From: Nectonema munidae
Lineage: Eukaryota > Nematomorpha > Nectonematoida > Nectonematidae
Assembly (NCBI GenBank): GCA_030549495.1
Contig: JAUIRK010000463.1
Location: 247,001-311,000 of the forward strand
DNA: 64,000 nt
Direction of reading: 5' to 3'
Part shown: positions 54,177 through 64,000 of the stretch, one piece after another
How positions within the stretch are numbered: position 1 is the stretch's first letter
How the letters are laid out: every line of letters begins with the position of its first letter
Position numbers and translations under genes: made by a program
Notes under the pieces: generated by a model
Seen by the model: the letters and a program-made list of their open reading frames with translations, nothing else
Told to the model about the DNA's origin: nothing
Databases searched by the model: none

Positions 54177-55500
54177 ATGCGTGTGTGTGTGTGTGTCTGT
54201 TTCTTTGTTGTGTATTGTGGATCTGCGTATACTTGCTTGTTTTTCAGTATACCATGTTTATATTTTCGTCAAACTTTCATAAAAACAAATCCTAAATATC
54301 CCTACTTGAGGCATTGCTGTGAAACTTTTTTGCCTCGTCATTTATTGTCCTATGTTGCTTCTCTTTTACACATTGGGCAATCCTGCGATCAAAAAATCAA
54401 AATTTCGTCACTTTTCAGTGAGGAATGTGGAACACCTTTCTTGAAAGCTTCAATTGGAAGAGATATGTTCATCTTGGTGCATTCTTTTTTGACTTTTATT
54501 GGACACAGAAGACATTTGTCACTATTGACGAACAATTGGTTTCCTTCAGAGGGAGGTGTAACTTCAAAATTTACGATTCTAAAAAGCCTGGACACTATCG
54601 AATAAAATTTTATCATCTCAACGATGCCGAAAATTTTTATTTATTAAGTCAGGAAATTTACGTGCCAGGCTTTGAAGATCGAAGTTATTTTTCTGCTCAA
54701 ACTATTGTCAAAAGTCTTATATTAAATTCAAATTTACATGACGGCTGTGCCATTTTTATGGATCGTTTTTTTTACGTCTCATGAAATTGCAAAATGGGCA
54801 CTTAGTAGAAATTTTACGATCTGTAGAACAGTTATGGCATCAAGAAGATTCGTTCCTAAGATTCTACAGCCAGCGTACCTAAAAATTCTTCGGTTGAACG
54901 AATGTGATTCTCGCATCATTTATTCTAGAGAGGGTTCCTTATCTGCATATATTCCAAAAAAGCACGCCAAGCGAAACTTTAAGGTTGTCTACATTCTTTC
55001 CTCCCAACACAGAAAGAAGGTAGAAACAAGTTCTATCTCCGGCATACCAGAACCTTTGTTTGAATATAATAAATTCAAAAGTGGCGTTGATATGGGGAAC
55101 AGAATGCTCAAACAGTATGGAAGCTATAAACTCTGCAGAAGATGGACAATGTGTGTGTTTAGCAACTACCTTGATATCGCATGCCTCAATTATTTAATCA
55201 TCGCCCAGTTCAATGCTCCTGAAGAATTTCCATCTGTGAGAAGTAGTGGAAATAAAGTCTTCATAAAAAATCTTTCTCTACTTCTCAGCGAAGAATCAAT
55301 GAAAAGGGCTGCAGCCTCCAACATGAACTTGAAAACAATCACACTCTTGAGCTATTACGGGTTTTCTCCAAACTTTGCACCACAAACTACAAAATTTCGA
55401 GGATTCTGTTCTTTGTGTCTACCCAAAAAAAGTAGAACAACAAGAAAATGCAAAAAATGTTTTTATCAATATGTAAGAATCATTCAGACTTTTTTTGTCA
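54177..55500 (+). pseudogene. piggyBac transposase remnant
   Basis: EECGTPFLKASIGRDMFILV near 54420-54480 and, after a frame change, TIDEQLVSFRGRCNFKIYDS near 54520 with KPGHYRIKF are hallmark piggyBac (PGBD) sequences. DRFFTSHEIAKWALSRNF (near 54765), SGVDMGNRMLKQYGSYKLCR (near 55080) and VFSNYLDIACLNYLI follow in a 310-codon open stretch. The C-terminal Cys-rich domain GFCSLCLPKKSRTTRKCKKC (near 55400) is the zinc domain of the family. At least two frameshifts divide the gene; the N-terminus is poorly kept. TTAA-flanked ends were not identified. Confidence 0.88.
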
Positions 55501-55682
55501 TAATTGTACATAAACTTCTGCTTGTACATAAATGTGTGGTTCTTTTTAAATGCTCTGCTAATAAATTTAATAAAAAACAATTATTGTATTTTTTGATTTT
55601 TATAAATGTATATAATCAGAATGTAAAACATCAACCAAAAGGTATTTGTAAGATTTTTTTGCTATATTAGCTGTCTAAATAT

Positions 55683-55712
55683 GTTTGTTTGTTGTTGTTG
55701 TTGTTGTTTTAT
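55683..55712 (+). repeat. (TTG)n microsatellite
   Basis: About nine TTG units with one interruption. Confidence 0.9.
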
Positions 55713-55724
55713 TTGACACAGCTT

Positions 55725-55895
55725 GTAAAATGCAAGGATTTCGAAAGCTGGCATGAGGCTTTTACAAATTTAAGATGATTAATCACAGTTTTTGTGAATT
55801 TGTTTTTTTAGCATTGGGAACCTTGGGGATCGAACCCCTGACCTTCAACTGTTAAGCTGAGAGGTACACCCTAACAACCATGAGGCTCTAAAAAA
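55725..55895 (-). repeat. tRNA-derived SINE (copy 2)
   Basis: On the minus strand A box TGGTTGTTAGG (55870-55880) and B box GGTTCGATCCCC (55825-55836) at tRNA spacing. A body shared with 48605-48745 continues to about 55725. The head resembles a tRNA but has no clear acceptor stem, so a functional tRNA is unlikely. Confidence 0.75.
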
Positions 55896-56284
55896 TATGT
55901 TTGTTTATTGGAAATAAGAAAACTGGTAAGATAAAAAAATATTTTCTTGCAAAGATAATATTAAATAACAAAATAAATGATAGCTAAACTTTTTGAATAA
56001 AAAAAAAGATAATCTTTGAACTTTATAAAACAATAAACATAATTTTCAAAGAATTGACACAGAAACAAAGTAGCAACTCTTTTGTGCATTTCGCTATATA
56101 AGAACAAAAATAAAGGAATTCTTTTAGTTAAACTTGTTTTTCAAAAAGTAGAGATTTAATTGAAAATTTACATATATTTTTTGAATTTTAAATAATGGGA
56201 AAATTTTTTGTAATTTGCTTTTGAAAATATGTGTGGAGTAAATTACCATAGGGCCGTAGTGCGAAGAATAAAGTTTCAACTTTG
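55896..56284. other. AT-rich DNA; probably 3' untranslated part of the minus-strand LINE
   Basis: Lies directly after the stop of the LINE reading on the minus strand; no separate gene. Confidence 0.35.
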
Positions 56285-58850
56285 TTAGAAAACTTTTATG
56301 AGAGTAGTAAAAATAATGAAACTTATCACTGGATTTTGTATTATAAGTGTGAATAGAGTTATTTCCAGAATAGAAGTTATTAAAAACCCTTCAATATGGT
56401 TGAAAGAATTATAGAAAAAAATTGAGGAAACTAAAGAGTTGATTTGGTATATGTTTAGATAGCGATCTTGAAAAATAACATTCAAATTCATGTTCAAAAA
56501 TAATCTGTGTTGGAGAGAGTTTATTCTACTCAAAAGCGTATAATTAGAAGATTCCCAGTGTATATTTGCATATTTTATATGGGGGTATATATATGCATAA
56601 TAAAGTACTTTGTTAACATTTGGAGAAATAAATTTCCTAATTTTTCCGAGAATGGCAGAATACCGTGATATTTTGACAATAACAAACTTTATATGCAATG
56701 TCCAAGAAAGTTTTTTCGTTAAAATTACACCAAGAAAGCTAAAATGAGGTACCCTTATTAAATGAAATTTATCAAATTTTAATGCAAGATCATTAAAAAA
56801 AGGTCTAGTAGAGAAAAACATATACTTACACTTATCATAGTTTATATTCAACAAATTCATTTTTGCCCAAAGTGACACCATTTTAAGAAATTCATTTACT
56901 TTACAATTTATTGAATCATTTTCAGCCATTTTAAACAACAAAGTTGCATCATCAGCGTAGATATACGCTGTACATTTTTTTGAAAGAAAAGAAGGCAAAT
57001 CATTAATGAAGAGAACAAACAACAACGGACTAAAAATTGATCCTTGTGGAACTCCTAGTGACATTGGATAAACTGATGAAGAAGAGTTATTATGAGAAAT
57101 AAAAAAGTGCCTATCAGATATGTAGCTGAAAAGCCATGAATAAAAGTCTGAGCGAAAACCAAGTTTAAACAAATTGTGGTTTACAGAGTCGAAGGCTTTC
57201 GCAAAATCAATAAACACAGCTAAAGAAGAAACATTACGATAAAAGTTTTCATATATGCCAGAACAAAAATGTAGCAATGCCTTTTCAGTAGAAGATCCCG
57301 AAAGGAAAGCGTACTGTTAAGAAGAAATTAATCCGAATTTGGTGATAAAAGATATCATTTTAGTTGAAATAATTTTTTCAAAGATTTTCGAAAAAACCGA
57401 TAAGACAGGAATAGGCCTAAAGTTTGATGGAGAAAGTTTCTTACCACTCTTAGGCAAAGGAAATATTTTAGTCAACTTGAGGCACTTAGGGAAAATTTTA
57501 GAGTGAAGAGAATAGTTGTATAAATAGAGAAGTGTATTTTCAATATAAGGCAAAGAAGAAATAACCGCTTTCAAACAAATTTCATCATACCCAATAGATT
57601 TTAAATTTTTCAAAGAGAAGATAGCAATCTATATGTCTTCGAGAAGGTAAGAAAAAAGATACAGTATTCGAAGACAGAGTATCATCAAGAAAACTACGGC
57701 AGTCACTAGATATAGTTTGTTCACTTCGCATTATAAATGGTATAAAATCCTCAAATTGGTGAGTAATCGCACCCTTATTTTTCAATATTAATATTTCATT
57801 AATTGTTCTCCATATGTTCTTTTTATTTTGTTCAAGCCTATTAAAGTAATATTCACGTTTTGCATTCTTCACTTGGTATTTAAAGAACTTCAAGTAATTT
57901 CTGTATTTAATTTCACTCTAATAAGAAGAATCAATGTTTACCAATGATTTAGGAGGAACAGGTTTTTAAGGGAATGAGATATCAAATACCTTTTTGTATG
58001 ACCTCATGAAAACTGAGAAGAAACTTTCGTAATTTTCTGCAAGTTAGACAAGTGAAAAATCAGTTTGACTTATTATTCTACTGAATGTATGATGATTTCG
58101 TGTTGAGAAACATCGTTTAAATACGATTTCATCTGAAACATTAGAGTGCATAAAAAATTTTTGAAAGCATAAAATATTTGAATAATGGTCAGAAAAAACA
58201 GTATAATACATTATAATATTCGTAAGAGTTGCTAAAATTAAAAAAATATTGTCAATAAGAGTACCGGAATACCCTGTACATTTAGTTATTCCAGGCAAAA
58301 ATTATTTTTCAAGAGTGTGTTTAGGAAATTAAAAGAATGTGAACAAGAAGCATGTTGATGTTGAAATCTTAAATTTAATTTTTTATAGACATGTCAAGTG
58401 TTGAAAGAAAGTTTAAAAAAAAAGAATAAATCTATCAACGCTACTAGAAGGGGGTCTATAAAAAACAGAAATGTTTAGAATACGTTTATTAACAACAGAC
58501 TTTGCAGTTAAAAAATTATACAAATTGTTATGATAAGAAGAGGAGCATAAAGTTAGTGAGAACTTGGACTTATAAAATATAGCAACGCCACCACCTTTTT
58601 TTCTGTCTCATATGTTTCTACCTGATATCCTGGTAGCAAAAAATTCAAAGAGTTTACCGGCCAGATTTCAGATAAGCAGAGGAAATCAAAGGTAAAATTT
58701 ATCGAAGAAAGAAAAACTACAAGCCCATTAAAATTTGCATTCAAACTACGAATATTTACATGTAAGATTTTGAGTAAAGTTGAACTCTTAAAAGAAGAAA
58801 GTTTTTTCAGCCTTTCTTGTGAAATCATTTTTGTGTTAGAAAGGTGTTTT
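56285..58850 (-). pseudogene. CR1/jockey-like LINE: endonuclease and reverse transcriptase
   Basis: Minus-strand order: endonuclease start ILHVNIRSLNANFNGLVVFL (near 58750), GYSGTLIDNIFLILA (near 58260) and FSDHYSNIL. A linker follows with AKREYYFNRLEQNKKNIWRT (near 57840). The reverse transcriptase has SNFRPIPVLSVFSKIFEKII (near 57410), [36 protein letters not shown] and an intact YADD box (near 56960), with C-terminal domain to 56285. At 57314-57316 one TAA interrupts an otherwise continuous frame. A frame change lies near 57600, and about five codons are missing after DSVNHN. The 5' end meets another LINE head to head at about 58850. Confidence 0.85.
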
Positions 58851-60480
58851 CCCCGAAGCCATGAAACTTTCCAAAGTTTTACCTTTATTAAAGAATAAGA
58901 AAAAAATTGATAACATTGATAATTATAGACCAATCTCTATAATTACAAATTTTGCAAAAATTTTTGAAAAAATAGTTGTAAGCAAAATGCTGTCGCTTAT
59001 GTACAAATTTTCAATCTTCACAGAGCATCAATTTGGGTTTCTTGAAGGACGTTCAACTGAAAAAGCCGTATTGAAATTACTGCATGATATAGATTCATGC
59101 CAATCTAATTCTGGTATTGGAGTTTTTCTTGACTTCTCCAAAGCCTTTGATAGTGTTAACCATTCCCTTCTATTATTGAAACTAAACCAAATTGGCTTTA
59201 GATCACGTTTTTACTACTGGTTAGAATCTTATTTAACAGGAAGAAAATTCTATGTTTATCTTGACGGTTTAGTTCGGACATTTATAACAATTATGTAGGT
59301 GTTCCTCAAGGGTCCATCCTTGGACCATTTCTATTTTTGATTTATATCAATGATTTGATCCATGTAATTCCAAAATTTTGCCATCCAACTTTATACGCTG
59401 ATGACGTAACGCTTTTGTTTGATGGTTCAGTTTCTGATTGTAGTTTAATAAGTGTTAATGATTCACTTGCAAATGTTTCTCTATGGTCTGAAAATAATCT
59501 TCTTTTTCTTAATCTGAATAAATGTAAATGTATGTTTTTTTCTAACAAACTATCTCTTTTCTACTCTAGGCTAGTCATCAATAACACATTTATTGAACGT
59601 ACTGTGAGTTTTAATTTTTTAGGGATAACAATAAATGAAAATTTGAAATGGTCTGAACACATCAAAGCGGTTACTTGCAAGGTTGCTAGATTTTGTGGAA
59701 TTTTCTATAAATTTCAGAATTATCTTCCTGTTCCTACTAGACTGCTTTTATTCTATTCTTACATTTTCCCTCACTTGAAATACGCCAACATAGTCTGGGG
59801 TTTTTCGAATAAAACTCTTCTGAAAAAGCTGAATCGAGTGTTGAAAAGATATAGTAAATTTGTAAATCAAAATCATAATCATCATAAATTTTTCCTTGAT
59901 TGTGATATCTTTTTTATTAATGTATTATGCCATGTTAGTTTTCATTATTCATCATTATCCAGAACGCATATGTTCTCTCCTCCTATCTCTTTCAACTCTG
60001 AATATCATTCATATAATACAAAAATATGTAATTATCTTCATATTAATCATTATAAACAAACATCGTGTTTCTCGAAAATTGTTTACAGAACCACCATTCT
60101 TATTAATAAATATCAAGTTTTTTTGAATCTTTCTTCATACAAGTTGCTAAAGAAATCTTTATACAATACTTTTATTTTATATAATGTATAAATTACTTCC
60201 TTTTAATTTATATATATATATATATATTATATTTTTTATATATAAATGTGTGTGTGTGTATGTATTTATGTCAATATATGTATTTCGTTTATATTAATTT
60301 AATGATAATTTTCTTTCTTCTTGCAAATAAATGGAAAGCAGTTTGGTCTTCATCTCGATGAAGTTGATATTCCTTTGAGTCCAGATTGCCTGAACATATT
60401 CTTCTACGTCTTTCGAAACAAAAATCATTAAGTGTTACAGATACTGCTTATTTTTATTAATAAAACACTATTATTATTAT
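58851..60480 (+). pseudogene. CR1/jockey-like LINE, 5'-truncated, with 3' tail
   Basis: Starts inside the reverse transcriptase: [20 protein letters not shown] (near 58920), [19 protein letters not shown] and [15 protein letters not shown]. After one frame shift near 59295 come GVPQGSILGPFLFLIYINDL, YADDVTLLF (near 59395) and FNFLGITINENLKWSEHIKA. The 284-codon second block ends at 60191. The untranslated tail holds AATAAA near 60460 and ends in a short ATT run at about 60480, the usual 3' end of CR1/L2-type LINEs. Residues differ widely from the minus-strand LINE next to it, so they are separate families. Confidence 0.85.
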
Positions 60481-60540
60481 AAGAAGACTAGACGGTCCTG
60501 TGTTTGTCTCTCGCTTCGCTCGAGACGTAGGATTCTAAAT

Positions 60541-61225
60541 CTCAAAAAGCTAGGACGCGTGAATTATAGGACGTGTGACAGATCATTGCTACTGTGATTC
60601 TAGGACGTGTGACAGATCATTGCTACTGTGAATTCTAGGTCCAGTTAAAGATCATTGGTACCGCGTGATGCTAGGTCCTGTGAAAGATCATTGGTACCCC
60701 CGTGATCCTAGGTCCTGTAAAAGATCATTGGTACCGCGTGATTCTAGGTCCATTTAAAGATCATTGGTACCGCGTGATTCTAGGTCCAGTTAAAGATCAT
60801 TGGTACCGCGTGATTCTAGGTCCAGTTAAAGATCATTGGTTCCGCGTGATCCTAGGTCCTGTGAAAGATCATTCGTACTGCGTGATTCTAGGTCCATTTA
60901 CCGCGTGATCCTAGGTGTCCTGTAAAATATCATTGGTACCTCTTTGATTCTAGGTCCTGTAAAAGATCATTTGTATCTCCATGATTCTATGTCCTTAAAA
61001 AGATAACTGGTACCACTGTGATTCTACGTCCAGTTAAAGATCATTGGTACCCATGAGAGTTAAGCCCTGTTAAAGATCATTGCTACCCTATGATATAGAT
61101 CTCCTCAACGAACCCGTATAGATCATTCGTACCCCCGTTAACATCATTGGTACCTCTAAAAACGTTGATATTTCTGAAAAAGATCTTTAGTACGCGTAAA
61201 GATCATTGGTACACACAAAGATAAG
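60541..61225 (+). repeat. 36-bp minisatellite (GATCATTGGTACC unit)
   Basis: About 17 units of a 36-base repeat built on GTGATTCTAGGTCCAGTTAA and AGATCATTGGTACCGC, well kept in the middle and decaying at both ends. As 36 is a multiple of three, one frame stays open for 68 codons (60702-60908), reading a 12-residue repeat VILGPVKDHWYR. No start context, splice sites or similar protein were found, so coding is not claimed. Confidence 0.93.
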
Positions 61226-61284
61226 ACAGTTTACTACATTAAATCTAAAAGATCTTTACTCATTTAAAAAGAAAATAAAGAAAG

Positions 61285-61690
61285 GAGATAGCAAATTAGG
61301 TTATCATTAAAAATAAATTAAAGGAAAGAATATTAAAAAAGTATATTATAATAATTTACTATATAAATTCTAGAAAAGCCTTAATTATTTTAAAATAACG
61401 AATTAGCAAATTTGAATATCATAAAAATAATTTAAATGAGACAATATAAATTAAGTATATGATTATAATTTATATTTTACTATATAAAATCTGAAAAACA
61501 TTAATGAAAGGTAGAAAGATCTATTTATTTAAATTAAAAATAGATTAATCTATAGAATTAGCAAATTAGATTATCATTAAAAATAAATTAAAGCAGACAT
61601 TATAAATAAATAATATGTAATCTATATAAAATCTAAAAAACCTTAATCAAAATAAGAAAGATCTATTTATTTAAATAAACATAGATTCGT
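61285..61690. repeat. AT-rich tandem repeat, about 110-160-bp unit, about three copies
   Basis: TTAGCAAATTAGATTATCAT recurs near 61287, 61402 and 61558. AAAGATCTATTTATTTAAAT recurs near 61517 and 61658. Units vary in length. Confidence 0.6.
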
Positions 61691-63574
61691 ACTAAATCTA
61701 TTGAAAACTCTTAATACTTAAAAAATAAAATTTTAAATAGAGTTTAGAAAAAATAAAATTTATAAACTAAATAATTTAAATTAAAGAAATCTATTATTGA
61801 GAAATAAAATTTATAAACTAAATAATTCAGATTTAATAGAAATCTATAAACTTTAGTTATTTAAAAATTATCAATAGTAGGTATCAATTTATAGAAATCT
61901 AAATAACAAAATTTATAGATTAAAAAAACAACTTTAATAAAGAATCTTGTTTTATTAAAAATATAGATTTGAAATAGTAACATACAAATTTATTATCTTT
62001 TTTGAGAAGAATGAATAAACCCATCAACCATTAATTGAATTGGATATATTGAGAATGAAAAATTTTTTTAATGCAAATGAATTTTTTTGATTGGTTAAAT
62101 TAAGTACATTATATACGTATATACAAAATATACAAATATATATGAAATTTTTTTGAATTAAAACATTTATGATAAATTAAAGTTAATATTGTTATTTAGA
62201 ATGATAAGAGGTTTCTAAAAATATATAAAACTTGCTTTTTTGTTGAATATATGTGAAGTCATAATTTTGAGGTCGTTTGAAAGGGCCTGAAAAATCGAAA
62301 ATTAAAAAAATGGAAAATTCAAAAATTTTAAAACGTATTCTGATAGAGTTTGATACGCTGATTCCGAATATGTAATTTATTTGAAATGAATCGATTGATT
62401 TTTTAATTTTTTTGAGGTCAAAGTTGGAATTTTTGTCATTTTTTCAAGTTCAAAGGCTAAAAAAAGTATTTCAAAATTTTTTAATTTAAAATATTTTTAC
62501 ATTTTCGTGATCAGTATAAAATTTCCTTTAAAATGTGGTATTAAAATAGAAAATTGGATAAGTTTGAAATTTTTCGAAAATTTTGTTGAGGTCACCCCTT
62601 ACAATTTTTTAAAAAAATAAAAAAAATTATTTCCCAATTTTTTCACCGTAGTATGATTAAATAATAGGTTTATTTTATGAATATGCAAAAAAAATGTAAA
62701 AAAATATTTCATTCTTTATTTTGCACGCCAAAATATAGTGAAACATAGCAAAATTGTGCATATTGTTCAAGGGCTGATAAAAAAAAATTTTGAATTTGTA
62801 TCAAAACTAAAAATAATTCAAAAATGTAGGTAAAAGGATGCTCTTTAAGATGCGCATGGTTTAAAATGTTTTTTAAAAAATTTCTCGCATAAAATTTTCT
62901 TTAAAAGTTAAAAATTTGAAAATATCGACACAAAGTTTTTTTAAAAATTGTTAAAATCAAAAAAAATATATCAAAAATAAATATTTTTCAAAATTTTAAA
63001 ATTCTAAAATAAAATTTAAGCAATTTTAAATAAGATGATGTAAATATTAGAAAAAAATAATTTATTTTCGATGTAAAATTTTTGAATCAAAAATGTCAAC
63101 TTTTTGAAAATTCAAACCTTTTTTATAAAAAATGTAATTTTTTTTTCGAAATTTTTTTTTACAAAATCATTTATTTATAAAAGTACTTTAACTCACTTGA
63201 AATTTTTTTTAAAATTTTTGAAACATCTCGCGGGAATTGAAAAAATGAGAAAATTTAGAGTTCAGATGCGGGTCAATGAACTCGTTCTCAGGTCATTTAA
63301 CCAAGACCACGTGATAGCGCTCCAGAAATGAGGTAGATGAACATTTTATACCTTGGAAAAAACTTTTTTATTGTAAAAGTTATTTGACTTTGAATGCTTA
63401 AAGTAAAAAGAAAATCGGTTCGGTGAAATATATATATATATATGATTCGCTTGAAATTATTATATTATAGATAATCATCAAAATCATTAAATATTATTGA
63501 ATCAAACAAAAATATAAACAAAAAGATTTTCAACTATGTAGTCATTTAAGCTTAGAGAACTCTTTACACTTTTA
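61691..63574. other. AT-rich DNA without recognisable gene
   Basis: Long runs of A and T with repeated TTTTTGAAAATT-like words. The 75-codon frame at 63104-63331 has no recognisable motif. An (AT)n run lies at 63429-63445. Confidence 0.5.
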
Positions 63575-63688
63575 CAAAAATATATAACAATACTAGGTTG
63601 CCAGCCCTCGTTCTTACTTATTAATTTCAAGTTTAATTTCAAAACCCAAGAATATATTTGTGTGTATTTGGGTAAAAACTCATACCGC
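63575..63688 (+). mobile_element. right end of a third MITE copy (31261 family)
   Basis: Matches 31605-31790: AAAAATATATAACAATACT, then a GC-richer patch, TTTCAAGTT and ATATTTGTGTGTATTTGGGT ending in AAAACTCATACC. Here also only one decamer of the inverted end is present. Confidence 0.55.
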
Positions 63689-63754
63689 TAATTAAAATAT
63701 TTAAAAAAGAAATTTTATAAAATTAAATTGTTTTCTTTTGTTATTTCTTTTAGT

Positions 63755-64000
63755 TTTTCCCTCACTAAAACGTTACCTTCCCAATGCTACTCTGATGAAA
63801 TTTTATTCATTTCATCAGACAAACTTCAATCAAACAACATTAACAACACCCTGAACCTGATTACACAAATTAATCAAATGGTTAACAAGTATAAAATCCC
63901 TTTTAACAAGGATAAACTCAAACTCATACACTTCAACCAGGAAATAACTATTGTACTACCACTAAAACTGAACACATTGTTTCAACTTACCCCCGAACCA
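63755..64000 (+). pseudogene. A/C-rich LINE reverse transcriptase fragment, runs off the window
   Basis: CYSDEILFISSDKLQSNNIN matches the YADD catalytic box and following helix of a LINE reverse transcriptase with YSDE in place of YADD. FNKDKLKLIHFN follows. The same A/C-rich, G-poor composition as 50540-52883 suggests the same family. It continues past the window edge. Confidence 0.68.

Noticed and set aside
56285-60480. Twin-priming inversion of a single LINE
   Set aside because: The two strands carry overlapping reverse transcriptase regions with clearly different residues, so they are two elements.
60702-60908. Protein-coding gene made of 12-residue repeats
   Set aside because: The open frame follows from a 36-base unit and breaks as soon as the units decay; no start context or exon signals. 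Kept only as a finding to test.
63104-63331. 75-codon open frame on the plus strand
   Set aside because: Phe/Lys-rich translation of A/T runs, no motif, no splice or promoter context.
52873-63784. Identical TACCTTCCCAA at 52873-52883 and 63774-63784, at the two broken edges of A/C-rich LINE reverse transcriptase
   Set aside because: It looked like a target-site duplication around a 10.9-kb insertion, but the protein segments on the two sides are about 100 residues apart in the family and do not join there. Chance, or a more complex event.

Overview
This is an AT-rich animal (metazoan) nuclear window. It holds one intact host gene: the DNA mismatch-repair gene MSH2 on the minus strand (17179-19983), read as a single uninterrupted 934-codon frame. 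Almost everything else recognisable is transposon-derived: hAT, piggyBac, MULE, Tc1/mariner-IS630, a CACTG-ended element, a Ty3/Gypsy fossil, at least three non-LTR (LINE) families, tRNA-headed SINEs, MITEs and minisatellites. The mixture suits an arthropod or other aquatic invertebrate. A parasitic copepod such as the salmon louse would fit, but that is from memory of similar repeat proteins and is not shown by the sequence.

Layout. 1-9.8 kb: mostly AT-rich DNA with a possible terminal exon at the left edge, a decayed Tc1/IS630-type transposase (5.1-6.1 kb), a 21-bp minisatellite and a hAT end. About 9.8 kb: a CpG-richer block that looks like a promoter plus a short first exon. 10.5-16.4 kb: tRNA-like SINE heads, palindromes, a truncated piggyBac-type satellite element and a ZBED5-like hAT remnant. 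17.1-20.0 kb: MSH2. 20.3-28.7 kb: a repeat, a KIAA1586-like hAT remnant, and a nearly complete hAT element with ends and target-site duplication (25195-28674) that encloses a fragment of a second hAT. 30.2-34.3 kb: a Gypsy fossil cut by a 531-bp MITE whose inverted ends carry telomere-like ACCCAAATAY repeats. 34.4-40.1 kb: LINE scraps and a MULE transposase remnant split by a G+C-richer element with CACTGG ends (37382-39770). 40.4-48 kb: a LINE ORF1 scrap and a GTF2IRD2/ZBED5-like hAT element (41790-47949) split by a 3.9-kb TTAA-flanked piggyBac-type element that carries two satellite arrays. 48.5-53.7 kb: MITE, SINE and LINE pieces and a second MITE. 54.2-55.5 kb: piggyBac transposase remnant. 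56.3-60.5 kb: two different LINEs head to head. 60.5-61.7 kb: a 36-bp minisatellite and a longer-period tandem repeat. The window ends inside another LINE reverse transcriptase.

The most informative structures are the nestings. Removing the CACTGG element together with one TAA copy restores the MULE reading frame exactly, which fixes the element's ends and its 3-bp target-site duplication. The piggyBac-type element sits at a TTAA inside a hAT transposase whose own ends and partial target-site duplication are also visible. All boundaries and homologies were read by eye; no database search or alignment program was available.
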